Positions 33,711 through 45,400 of a stretch of 64,000 nt of DNA are shown here, piece after piece. Under the pieces are notes generated by a model that was not told the DNA's origin, searched no databases, and worked only from the letters and a program-made list of their open reading frames with translations. The position numbers and the translations under genes were made by a program. Origin of the DNA: Hevea brasiliensis. Its lineage: Eukaryota > Streptophyta > Magnoliopsida > Malpighiales > Euphorbiaceae. The stretch lies in assembly GCF_030052815.1 (NCBI RefSeq), contig NC_079504.1, positions 52,968,634-53,032,633 on the forward strand, read 5' to 3'. Each line of letters opens with the position of its first letter. Position 1 is the stretch's first letter.

Positions 33711-35881
33711 CGTAACACCCCTATGTTCGGTAGTGCATTCTACTGTTCCAGTGACTAGTGTTGTCCGGACAGCTAGGATGCCTAGAACTACACTTCGTTA
33801 TGAGTGAGGACACATAAAATAATGAAATACAAGAAAAGAGAATACAAGAAAAATAAAAGAAAAATAATAGCAAAGAAATGTAACCAAGTTAAGCGTGCCG
33901 AGAACCCTAGCGATGGGTGACCGCACCGGGAAGTCACGGCGTAGACCATTGACTAGCCTTGGACCGCGGGGAACCTTGGAAAATATTTTTAGGACTTAAA
34001 TAGACCCCTATTGAAGTATAAATATCATTAGAAATATCAAAGAAAAATTAATTATTTAGTACAAAGAAAAGTGAGAAATCGAAAAACGGACAAAACCCAG
34101 ATACTAAAAATCTGAATGCAACCCGAACAGGGGCATTGTGGTCATTTGACACCCCGAGTTGTCTTTTGACCTAAATGTCCATTAAAAATAAATAATATTA
34201 CACTTGGAAAATATAATGAAAAATTAATTTAGTGGTACCTAATGTAAATAGCAAAAATAGGGTTCAAATTGGGTAATTAACATTTAAAACATATAATATA
34301 ATTGATTTTTGGTGAGTGGAGCACTATGGATTAAAATATTCACTAAGTGGGCAGATGTAAACCCACTAAACTCATCTTCAACCTCCATTCACTCCCATTA
34401 CCGAAATGAAGCTTCCAAAGTTCTCCCATGGCCGATTTGCTTGAAGCCTTCAAATCTCCTCCATTCCACCTCCAAACACCAAAGTTGCTTCATTAATTTT
34501 GAGCCCCACCTCACAAGGAAGAAGTAGATACCAAAATCAAGGGATATTATTGAAGATTTAACAAGTCCCAACAATAGGTAAGTTTGTGTTTTTTATTGTT
34601 GCTTTATTAAAGTTTGTAAGGATGTTATGGGTGTTTGATTTATGGAGAAATTTTTGAGGTTTGATGTGTAAAGGGGGAAGTGTACTTGTGGCAGCCATGG
34701 AAACACCTTGACGACAGTTTATTTTTGCTTGTAAATGGTGAATTAAAGGGTTGATTAAATGTATATTGTGTAGGAAATTAATTGGGTGATGTGTACTTAG
34801 GATATGTGAATGTGTATTGAAATTTGAATGCTTAGAAATTATGGGAATGTAATGCATGAAATGGCAGCCTGGTTTGGTGAACCATGAGGATGTTATTTCA
34901 TGTTTGGATTATGGAATATTAATGTTGAATTGTGTTGGTTATTATGGCAGTTTGGGTATGTGTGTGATGCTGTGAAGTTGGATATGTAAAAGTGTTATGG
35001 TTAGGTGATTGAATTGTTGTAAATTTGGTTTGAAAAATTCTGTACTAAATGGTGCACATTGAATGTAATTGTAAGTTGCCAAAATGACCTATAATATGTT
35101 GTGAATTATGTTTAGGTTATGGTACAACCAGAATTGGCTTGAATGTTGAGTTTGGTAAGTGTTAAGAGTGATCCTTGATGTGTATGAAAGAAATGCAATA
35201 AGGTAGTTTGTGTTTTAGGCCTAGAACTTTAAGTGTGTAGCTCCAATTGGTATGATACCAATTGGAGGTGAAACTAGGCACAAAATGTGCCAACTTTCAT
35301 GAAGGAAGCTTGCCAAAATTCTGCTTGCAAGGTAGCTTGAAAAATGACCAAATCTGGATTAAGTGCAAATAAGGCCTGAAAATTGACCATTTGGGCAGCA
35401 GTTAGTGTTTAGGCCATAACTCACTCAAAACAGGTCCAATTGACCTGAAAGTTTGACCATGAATAGTTAAGACCCATATCTACAAGTCTTATGAAGACAC
35501 CAAATCCTAGACACGTCAAACAGCTTGCACAAGTTTGGGTCCAAAAACTGGCCGAACCAAAATTGACCTAAAATGACCTAAAATGACCAATTTTGGTGCA
35601 ATTTGACCAGCAATAGTAAAATGACCATAACTTGGTCTACATAACTCAGAATGACCTGAAATTTTGCCCTGCGTGCAATAAGACATAGATCTACAAGTTT
35701 GTAGTTTTGACCGAAACTTGAAAAACGAGGGAACTAGGCCGTCCGGCTAGGTCAAACTAGTATCCCGAAATCCATCAAATCCCTTGTAGTGTATTTAATG
35801 GGTTATCAGTAGACGAAGTTGGTAATTCATTAGGTATACTACGGGATCATATTATGCCTTACAGAGGGGTAGGGTGTGACA
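33711..35881 (+). repeat. Gypsy-2 5' LTR with a ~1.5-kb internal deletion (2171 bp)
   Basis: Colinear and nearly identical with the 3' LTR up to about 35775 (cgaaatcca), then jumps to sequence matching 51865 onward (tcttgtagtgtatttaatgg). The missing part corresponds to about 50365-51862 of the 3' LTR. The short shared aaatc at the break suggests a microhomology deletion. Confidence 0.9.
33886..33935 (+). promoter_or_regulatory. 5S rRNA-like box A / box C module in Gypsy-2 5' LTR
   Basis: aagttaagcgtgcc (33886-33899) matches the plant 5S rRNA box A region (AAGTTAAGCGTGCT) at 13 of 14 bases. gatgggtgacc (33912-33922) and gggaagtc (33928-33935) match its box C region. The A-to-C spacer is about 7 bp shorter than in 5S rRNA. 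It starts 175 bp inside the LTR, on the element's own strand. Function unknown. Confidence 0.65.
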
Positions 35882-35889
35882 TGTTTTAG

Positions 35890-35901
35890 TGGTATCAGAG
35901 C
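35890..35901 (+). promoter_or_regulatory. Primer binding site of Gypsy-2
   Basis: tggtatcagagc eight bases after the LTR end, complementary to initiator Met-tRNA. Confidence 0.92.
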
Positions 35902-36012
35902 TAGTTTTTAAATTCTGTTTTCACATGTTTTAGTGCTCAATATCATTGTTTGATACATACAGTACATTACATTATAAATATGCACTAACGGGAGGAAATC
36001 TCCTTGTGTTAA

Positions 36013-37124
36013 TTGTTCAGGAGGTCTAAGATCCTCGCATTGACTATTGAAGAGGGTGATCGTTCAGTCGATCAATCTATTGAGGCTGAGGTGCAAGGGG
36101 ATGCCCCAGGCCTACACAATGTCAGTGGTTCAAAGAAGACCACCGCAGCATCGCAGCTTCTGCTCGGGCCGCCACAGATGGCTGCAATGTTCCAATAAAT
36201 GGCTGGTAATGTGCTTACTCAAGTCCCAATACACACACCAGTGGTACAACCACAGTCTCCTGCTAGGCAGTATGACAAATTGATGAAATTTGGGGCTACA
36301 GAGTTCAAAGGGACAATAGATCCTCTAGAGGCTGAATAGTGGTTACAGAGGATGGATAGGGTATTCAAGAAACTGCATTGCACAGAGGAGTTCAAATTTG
36401 AATACTCAGTATCTTTACTACAGAGGGATGCTTATGACTGGTGGAAAACCATTCCCCACAGTCTGGTAGAACCTGCAGTGTTAACATGGAATGACTTTGT
36501 TAGGGAATTCAGACAAAAACATGTCCCCAATGCTTATGTAGACCAGAAGCTGTAAGAGTTCCTAAGTCTGAAACAGGGGAGCAGATCAGTGGCTGAATAT
36601 GAAAGGGAATTTTCCTGCCTAAGCCATTATGCAGTAAGTCTACTTTCTACCAGCAGGGAGAGATGCAAGAGGTTTGAAACCGGCTTGAAACCCAGTATCA
36701 GATTACAAGTGGTTGGATTCAAACACACTAACTTCTCTGAACTTGTTTCTCAAGCCCTAGAGTTGGAAAGAATTGAGTTTGAAGTAGCTCATGAGAAAAA
36801 GAAATCAGAGAAGACAGAGAAAGTGGGAAAATCAGTAGAACAGAGTTCCAGTGGTCCTACTGGAAAGAGGAAGAACCATAGGGGACACAGTAGAGGTGGC
36901 AAGAAGTCGGGTAGGGGAAGATATTCAGGATAAAAGCCTCCTCTATCTGGTCAGCAGAGTACCAGAGGTTCCTACCCTCCCCGCCAATGTAAAACTTGTG
37001 GAAGAAATCATGGTGGGATATGCTATAAGGCTATTGGAGCCTATTGTAACTATGGAGGCACAGGACACTTTGCCAAGGACTGCACCAGTAGTCGTAGAGT
37101 TGGACCACCTCCTACTACCGCAGT
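36013..37124 (+). pseudogene. Gypsy-2 gag, degraded
   Basis: One frame from about 36013 (no ATG; the likely start has been lost) to a frameshift near 37124. It carries YDKLMKFGATEFKGTIDP, WLQRMDRVF, the WWKTIPHSL and EYEREFSCLSHYA capsid blocks and a basic linker. In-frame stops: TAA 36196-36198, TAG 36337-36339, TAA 36553-36555, TAA 36931-36933; the Gypsy-1 counterparts, where visible, are CAA or CAG. The first knuckle half is CKTCGRNHGGIC. In the second, the CX2C cysteines are lost (AYCNYGGTGHFAKDC against ACFNCGGKGHLARDC in Gypsy-1). Confidence 0.9.
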
Positions 37125-39109
37125 ATGGGCCGCCAGAGCCCTGTCACTAGAAGTTCACAACCACCCAGCAGAGGTAGAGGCAGGGGTAGAGGTAGCCCAG
37201 CAGGCAGCCAAGGCACAGTAAAACATTCAGAGCAAGATAGTGCTCTAGTCAGAATCTATGCAATGAGACAAAGGGAAGAGGCCGATACATCTGATGTTGT
37301 GGCTGGTACCTTCTCAACTTTTAATCAAGATGTGTTTGTGTTATTTGATCTGGGTTCTACCCATTCTTATATGAGTGCTAGCATTATTGATTGCATTGCT
37401 GTTCCATGTATAAAAATGGACTTTGAGGTGCTAGTAACAAGTCCGCTAGGACAGGAGGTCAGGGTTAATAGAATGTATAGAGATTTTCCTTTGGTGATCC
37501 AAGGATGCACTTTTCTGTCTGATTTCATTGAAATGCCCTTCAGAGATTATGATATCATCTTGGGCATGGATTGGTTAGCTAGGCATCATGCCATGATTGA
37601 CTGTAGGTCAAAATACCACTTTTGGTCTCCTCGCATACAATGATGTGGTAATACATGGGGAGAGGCAGTTATTGCCATCAAACATCATTTCGGCTGCACT
37701 AGCCAGAAAAATGATCAGAAAGGGGTGTGAAGCATACTTGGCACATGTGGTAGACACCCAAGTGGGGAGTCCAGCATTGAAAGACATCCCTACAGTACAT
37801 GACTTTCCAGATGTGTTTCCTGATGAATTGCCAGGATTACCTCCGGAAAGAGAAGTGCAGTTTGAAATTAATGTTATGCCTGGTGTGGAACCAATCTCCA
37901 TAACACCATACAGAATGGCACCAGCGGAGTTGAAGGAGTTGAAGATACAGTTGCAAGAACTACTTGAAAAGGGCTTCATCCGCCCTAGTGTGTCACCTTG
38001 GGGAGCACCAGTGTTGTTTGTTAAGAAGAAGGATGGTACTCTCCGCTTATGTATAGATTACCGGCAGTTGAATAAGGTGACAATAAAGAACAGATATCCA
38101 TTGCCTCGCATTGATGATCTGTTTGATCAATTGAAGGGTGCAGCTATATTCTCCAAAATTGATTTGCGATTTGGTTATTATCAGTTGCAGGTGCAAGAGC
38201 AGAGTATTCCAAAAACTTCTTTCAGAACTCAGTATGGCCACTACGAGTTTCTAGTAATGCCATTCGGGTTAACAAATGCTCCAGCTGCTTTTATGGATCT
38301 GATGAACACTATCTTCAGACCATATCTCGATCAATTTGTGGTGGTGTTTATTGATGACATTTTGATATCTTCGAGGAATGTAGAGGAGCATGACAGACAT
38401 CTGCGGATTGTACTGCAGACTTTAAGGGAGAAACAGCTATACGCCAAATTGTCGAAGTGTGAATTTTGGCTGAAAGAAATCTCCTTTTTGGGACATGTTG
38501 TGTCGGCTGAAGGGTTCAAGGTAGATTCCAGTAAGGTAGAAGCTATCCTTAATTGGAAGCCACCCAGGAATATGACAGAAGTTCGCAGTTTTCTGGGTTT
38601 AGCTGGATATTACCGTCGGTTTGTGAAAGGGTTTTCTATGTTATCTTCTCCACTGACCAAGCTGCTTCGGAAGGATGTAAAATTTCAGTGGACAGATAAA
38701 TGCCAGCAGAGTTTTGATGAGTTGAAGAGGTGCTTGACTGAAGCTCCAGTCCTCACTTTACCTACTCCGGGTAAAGAATACACAGTTTATAGTGATGCTT
38801 CTCAGAATGGGTTAGGCTGTGTACTAATGCAAGATTGGAATGTCATTGCTTATGCATCACGCCAGCTGAAACCGCATGAGAGGAACTACCCAACACATGA
38901 TCTGGAGCTAGCAGCTATTGTTTTTGCTCTGAAGATCTGGAGACACTATTTGTATGGGGAGAAATGCTACATTTACACAGATCACAAGAGCTTGAAGTAC
39001 TTAGGCACCCAGAAGGAATTGAATTTGAGGCAGAGGAGATGGTTAGAACTCATTAAAGACTATGATTGTTTAGTAGACTATCAACCAGGGAAAGAAAATG
39101 TGGTAGCTG
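37125..39109 (+). pseudogene. Gypsy-2 pol: protease, RT, RNase H (interrupted by a Copia LTR)
   Basis: 37125-37605 holds the end of gag (RGRGRGRG tail) and the protease with FDLGSTHSYMS. A -2 shift at about 37605 moves to the frame that is then open to the insertion at 39110. [46 protein letters not shown], catalytic VVFIDDIL (about 38342-38365), [16 protein letters not shown]. RNase [42 protein letters not shown], up to [11 protein letters not shown]. The enzymatic boxes are all present; only the shift before RT and the insertion break it. The last residues of the apparent frame (to 39201) are Copia LTR. Confidence 0.93.
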
Positions 39110-39714
39110 TGTTAGTAGTATGCCCAAGAGCATATCATTTAGTATGTATCTTGTACATAATTTTATTAATAAAAGGCATTTCCACTTTTCCGTTTACATA
39201 ATATATTTATGTGTAATAGAAAAGGTCCATTGATGTTTTGTTAGAAATATTATTCTTAAGTTGTTAAGAATATGAGTGACAATATTTCTAGCACAAAGTA
39301 TCATAAATAGGTTCACAATCGAGGATACTTCATAATAAGGACATGACTTATCCATAAAGATTGTATTCATGTTTGTTCCCAAGTTATTTATATGAGATAT
39401 AAATAAGATGGAATGGTGAGTCTCATGCCATATAACAAACATGATAGGCACTTATAAATGATAAGTAGCGAACTGAAGTGACACTTATGACAAGCACATG
39501 GAGTTTACTCTTGTCAATGTTTTGTCATAAATCATATCGTGCATATAATCTTTAGACTGAGATAGCAGCTTATCTTGTATATAAGTAGTTTGAGTTTCAT
39601 ACTGCTTTCATACTTGTACTATGTATGGGTATATGGGCATGTGTTGGCTCCTGCTAGTTATATATGGAGGTAGGTGTTGATCAAGATGGAATCTGTTTCT
39701 CTAAGTAAATAGAG

Positions 39715-42700
39715 TGTGACACCCCTTACCCGTCTACAGTATAGCCGAGCAAGAAGTACCACATTCGGTGCCGGAGCACCCTATCTTGTTTTATCATATA
39801 TATAGTAAACTTTTTATGTCATTTAAAACATGTATTCTTTGTGTAGAATTTTTTTTTTTTTTTTTTTATATCTTATTTCGTGGAGACCCTGACAGAGCCT
39901 CCTTATTTATTAGCATCTCATGGATTCCACTAATCACCTGTAACATGTTCATATTCATTTTACACATTTCCATATCATATTCTCCTATATCATATCATTT
40001 ACAATTATTTATGAGATCTCAAAATGAAGTATTATCTATTGCATTCATATAGAAATTCATAGATAATAAATTACAAGTTTTCATTTCAATCTCAAAGTTT
40101 AATTACAAGTCCAAAATGAAATACATCATAAACTAGTAATTACATCATGACTAAACATAATGAACCAAAATACTAGTCTATACATGGGCCCTACCAAAAT
40201 ACAACAGACCGGTGAGGTGACTCTGGACAATGGCAGATCTGATCAAAGCTCACTGCTGTACTCACTGGTGTCATTTCACGCGGGTGATCTCAAGACTACG
40301 CGATGGAAAACCAACGCGCTAAGCATAACACTTAGTGGTGCATAATTTATAATAACAATAATTTAATAATTTGAAATAATATATGCAACTCATAATTTCT
40401 GGGTATTTTACATTTTTATTGCTCTTTGGAAATAATTAACATTATTGGGATCTTTTATGATTACTTATTATATTTTAAGTCTTAATTATTTATTTATTTA
40501 TTTTTATTTTTTTTTCAGTGCCCAAGAAAACCTATAACAAATTATAAAAGCTGGATGTACGGGTGTAATCGTTAGACACATATGTCTATCCAAAGATATC
40601 GTCCATGCACGAGGTTGCCGTCGCACGAGGTTCATTGTTAGGCTTGTAAAGCCAGAAATAAAGTAGGTATATAGCCTGTAGAACAATCATACCAGACATA
40701 TATTGTCAGTTCATGATTTTCTCAGGCAAGATCGCTATCTGTAGTCCCTAATTGGTATACCAATTTATCCAACTAAATAAATAAGTCTAGGTATACTATG
40801 GGCAATTAAACATTTTTTATTAATTTAGCACTATTCACTGTTAGTATTTTCTAGTACTGTTCATTAGTACTATTAATTTCATATTAATAGGAAATTAGTC
40901 CCAATTTACATATTCATATCATTTTTAATATTTAATTATCCTTATGAGGATTTTAATTTTCATAGATAGCATTTTTCCCATGAACCTTTCTTTAGGTTCA
41001 TGCTGATGTGTTCTATTTATCTAGGAATTTGACTAGGTTAGGATGTCTATTTAGTCACACTTCCTTCATAACAATTGCTCCTCTATGTTTAAACTTGAAT
41101 TTCAGTTTTTGAATCACTGAATTTGGGGTTATAGAACTCAAGTTATGGTCAAAATACCAAAGGAATAGTATTTTGGGACATTTTCTGGGTTGGCAGTTTC
41201 AGTGACCCAACTTGTGCTAACAATTTGAATTGGTTAAAGGCAAAACTGGGTTAAGTGGTCTTCATGAAAAGTGTAGCCCTATGTCTAAACTTTCCATGGT
41301 TAAAATTTTAGGTCATTTGGACAAGTATAGAGAGAGTTATGACCAAATGAATACGTACTGTTCATTTGGTCATTTTCTGAGTTGGCAGTTTCAGTGACCC
41401 AACTTGTGCTAACAATTTGATTTTGTTAAAGGCAAAACTGGGTTAAGTGGTCTTCATGAAAAGTGTATCCCTATGTCTAAGCTTTCCATGGTTAAAATTT
41501 TAGGATTTTTGGACCAGTATAGAGAGAGTTATGACCAAATGAACACGTACTGTTCATTTGGTCATTTTCTGGGTTGGCAGTTTCAGTGACCCAACTTGTG
41601 CTAACAATTTGATTTGGTTAAAGGCAAAATTGGGTTAAGTGGTCTTCATGAAAAGTGTAGCCCTATGTCTAAAATTTCCATGGTTAAAATTTTAGGATTT
41701 TTGGACCAGTATAGAGAGAGTTATGACCAAATGAACACGTACTGTTCATTTGGTCATTTTCTGGGTTGGGTTGCAGGGAAATCCGAATTTGGGCAGTATT
41801 TAGGTCAAGTTTTGGACAGAATTGGGGCATGGTTTCTTCATGGAAAATGGGCTATTTTGGGTCTAGTTTCACCTCCAATTGGCCTCATACCAATTGGGGT
41901 CACACAATTTTATTTATGGCCTAGAATGTACACTGCCCTCAACAAACACAACCTGCAGAAAATTGACACTACCAAAACTCAATCTCCTCCAACTTCCTTA
42001 CTTCAATTTGCATGCAATACACTTCTATAAGCAACAATCTCATCCCAATAGATCAATTTCAACATCTTACACAAAGTCCTCAACATTTACACAAACCCTA
42101 GTTTTCAAAGTTTCAAATTTACACAAACACTACACAATCAAACACCCAAACATTTCAACTAATTACACATTCTCATAGAACCATTTTTCATCACTTAAAA
42201 GCAATAAATTTCAAGTTCCATGGCTGCCAAAAATTCAAGGGTTCTTTCCTCTAGATTTTCTTTTTGTTTTAATGGTATTTATGCTTAGCTAAACATGCTT
42301 TTCATGTTTAATAAAGAGAATAAGAGGGATTAGTGCACTAACCTTTTTGGGTGTCTTGCCAAACTTCAATTTCTCTTCTTCAAATTGGTATCTAAAGCTT
42401 CCTTAGGGTGTAGGGAGTATTTTTTGTAAAGGGAGCTATAAGTTTTGGTGTGTGGAAGCTTGGAAAATCAAGCTTGAAAGCTTGACAAAAATGGTGGAGA
42501 GGGAGCACAAGGGTGGACGGCAAGAGAGAGTGAGAGTGGTGAAGAAGATGGAGAGAAAAGTAGGTGGGTTTTGGCTCTTGTTCTTTATATTTTTATATTT
42601 TTATTGTACTTAATTTTGTTTTAAATTTTCATGTTTATTTTTTCTTTTCTTTAAATGCCATAAGTCTTTTTATTTTCCTTTCTTTTCTTTTCTTTCCTTT

Positions 42701-43056
42701 TCTTTTCTTGCCCTTTCCATTTTCCAAATTCAAATTCATAAAATTAATTTATGTTAATTATTCTATTTCCAAATTTTAATTTGACATTTAAGTCAAAATT
42801 CACCTCTAGGGGTAAAATGACCAAAATGCCTTTCATGGTACTCATCGGGTTATTTTTATTATTTTATACCAATTTATAAATTCTCTAAACTTTAATTTAT
42901 TTTTCTCAAAATTTTTCCTATATTTTTTTATTTATTTCATTAATTTATGCCTCTTTACTATAATTTAAGTGTAGTTCCAGACATTTTGACTGTCCGAACA
43001 GATATGAGTCGTCGGAACAGTAAATTGTACGGACTACCTATGGTGAGGGCGTTACA
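39715..43056 (-). mobile_element. Gypsy solo LTR (3342 bp) nested in a Copia LTR
   Basis: Plus-strand ends tgtgacaccccttacccg and gggcgttaca, i.e. TGTAACGCCC...GGTGTCACA on the minus strand. Perfect target duplication tagag at 39710-39714 and 43057-43061. It is related to the captured LTR at 32288 and the solo LTR at 60500 in its first 60 bp, but the body differs. It contains a 192-bp tandem array, a T/C-rich tract (about 42630-42720) and poly-T (39847-39868). No coding. Confidence 0.9.
41150..41770. repeat. 192-bp tandem repeat inside the Gypsy solo LTR
   Basis: ggcagtttcagtgacccaac recurs at 41192, 41384 and 41576, exactly 192 bp apart, with highly similar intervening sequence. A further partial unit breaks off at about 41766. 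Each unit contains the near-palindrome atgaacacgtactgttcat. Confidence 0.92.
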
Positions 43057-44563
43057 TAGAGATAAAATCCTATGTTCATTTAATTGTTCTTGATGTTTCA
43101 AGTTCCTGGCCAGGACAGATAGATTTATTCAGAATAGAGTTTCTGATGAGAAAAATCTTTTTAATCAAGAACTGGAATTAAAAGAGAACATAATATTCAT
43201 AGCAAATGGAGTTTGACATAAACCATGACTCCAGCTTCAGTTGGGATTTTGTAACAGAGAGATTCTAGTGCATGGTAACATATGATTATAGGTTCATTTA
43301 AGGTAAATCTTATTACTAATTGGGTGGCCATGGCATGCTATGCTAGGTGTTAACCATGGTCTATGAGGTTCATACACAAGTTATTTAGAGAAATCATTTA
43401 TGGTAAGAAAGAGTTCTGATGATATTAAGAGTTGATATCATGTCTCATTGCCAATTAGTGATGAGCCTAGTAAGTCACACACATACACAAGTTATCACCT
43501 ATTTAAATATGATTTAATTAATTAATTAAAGAGTTTAATTGATTAATTAAATAGGTTTGGTTTGCAATTAAATTGCAAAGTCCCTAGCATGAGTTGAAAC
43601 CAAATCTAGATTATTGGATGTATAGTATAAATTAAATTTATATTTAAAGTGTTTAAATATGAATTTAATTGATGAGAAATTAATTAATAGAGATTAATTA
43701 ATTAATTTATATTTGATATAAATTAGAAGAAGAAAATAATTGTTTTGGGTTAAGAACTTAAAATTAAGACACAGGGGCATTTTGGTCATTTCACAGTGTG
43801 ACACGTGACACCATGAGATGGTGACACATGGGATTACACATAAGCTTGCCAAATGTCTTTTTTTTAATCATGTAAGATGATTAAAATCAAGATTAAATAT
43901 AGGTTTGACACTTGGGACAATGTGATTGGGTCACTTAAACCTAGAGCTAATCAAAAGGTGACATGTGGCTAGGGTTTAATGTGTTAACCTAGCTATTTAA
44001 GTGTGGTTATGAAAAGAAAAAATAACCAGCAGCCTCTCCTCTCATTTGTCACGCCACTTTGAGCCTCTCCAGCTATTTCTCTTCATCTCTCATCAATTCA
44101 AAGAGATTAGCCATCAATCTCTTGAATTAAGAACACTAGAAATTGTTTCTAGTGTCCTGTTTACATCTCTAATCTCTTAAAAGGCAAAACTTCAATTTCT
44201 AATTAATAGAAAAAGCTTTAGAGGCTGTTCAAGGGCTGCCATAGGTGTTCTTGGTGTGGACAAGCTAGAGGGACAACATTTGGTGTCCTGAAGACGAATC
44301 TCAAAGGCAGACATCTTTGTAGTGCATCAAGAGGTTAGTGTAATCGTTCTTGATTTAATCTAGGGTTCTAAAATTAATCTGATTAATTTTAAAATCTTAA
44401 ATGGCAAATACAGATCCAAAAACATATTAAAAGAGTTTTAATATGTTGTTTATCATTGAAATCAAATAGATAAAAATAAATCTTGCATGGTGCATGTGAC
44501 CCTAGGTGAAAATTTTTGAATTCAATGGTATAAACTTGTGTTTTTCATGCTTCTGTTCCTTCA

Positions 44564-45400
44564 GGCTGACGCCTTAAGTCACAAGACTATGGCAAGTCTC
44601 AGAGTTTCTCCTTTGTCCATGGTATATGAATTGAAAACACAGCATGCCAGTTTAAAGAATGATGATGAGGGACAGACAGTAGTTGCATGGCATGTACAGC
44701 CAGTGTTGATTGATCATATCAGAATGGCTGCTCAAAGTGATGATAAATATCAGAAGCTACTGAAAGAAGTCCAGCAGGGCAAGAAACCTGAATTTTCTAT
44801 GAGAGATGATGGTTTATTGCTACATCAGGGCAGAATGTGTGTTCCTAGTAATGTGGAATTGAGACAGATAATTATGAAGGAAGCACATGAGTCTCCATTT
44901 GCTATGCACCCTGGTGGAACTAAAATGTACAGAGGGCTGAAAGAGCATTACTGGTGGATGGGTATGAAGAGGTATATAGCTAAGTTTGTTTCCAAATGCC
45001 TAACTTGTCAGCAAGTAAAGGCAGAACATCAAGTTCCAGCTGGGTTGTTACATCCTTTTCCAGTACCAGAGTGGAAATGGGAACGAATAACTATGGATTT
45101 TGTTACAGGACTTCCAAGAACACAGAACGATCACGATGCAGTATGGGTTATAGTTGACAGATTGACCAAGTCTGCTCACTTTTTGCTAGTTCGGATGGAT
45201 TGTAGCCTGGAAAGATTGGCCAGATTGTACATATATGAGATTGTAAAACTGCATGGAGTGCCAGTATCAATTGTGTCTGACAGAGATCCTAGGTTCACTT
45301 CTAGATTCTGGGGTAGTCTACAGAGAGCCCTAGGAACTAGATTGAACTTCAGCACAGCATTCCACCCACAGAAAGATGGCCAGTCTGAAAGGGTTATTCA
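44564..45400 (+). pseudogene. Gypsy-2 pol: integrase, N-terminal and core domains
   Basis: Continues Gypsy-2 after the Copia solo LTR in one clean frame: [14 protein letters not shown], the HHCC domain ([28 protein letters not shown]), then [18 protein letters not shown] and GQSERVIH, i.e. all three DDE residues. The second Copia solo LTR interrupts right after the Glu. No stop occurs in this part. Confidence 0.93.

Larger units (their letters stand above)
39110..44563 (+). mobile_element. Copia family A solo LTR, itself split by a Gypsy solo LTR
   Basis: LTR pieces 39110-39714 and 43057-44563 (about 2.1 kb together), TGTTAG...CTTCA. It sits in the Gypsy-2 RNase H/integrase junction: left flank agctg (39105-39109), right flank ggctg (44564-44568), a target duplication with one change. 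No internal Copia sequence is left, which fits LTR-LTR recombination. Confidence 0.93.

Noticed and set aside
34558..34857. Paired frames at 34309-34857 and 48884-49432
   Set aside because: They recur because they are the same place in the two LTRs of Gypsy-2; low-complexity translations and no motif.
37608..37979. Minus-strand frame of 123 codons
   Set aside because: It is a shadow of the Gypsy-2 protease/RT frame on the other strand; a similar shadow sits at the same place in Gypsy-1 (5550-5762).
41614..42178. Plus-strand frames of 99-138 codons
   Set aside because: Within the Gypsy solo LTR and its 192-bp repeat; the openness comes from repeat structure, with no family motif.
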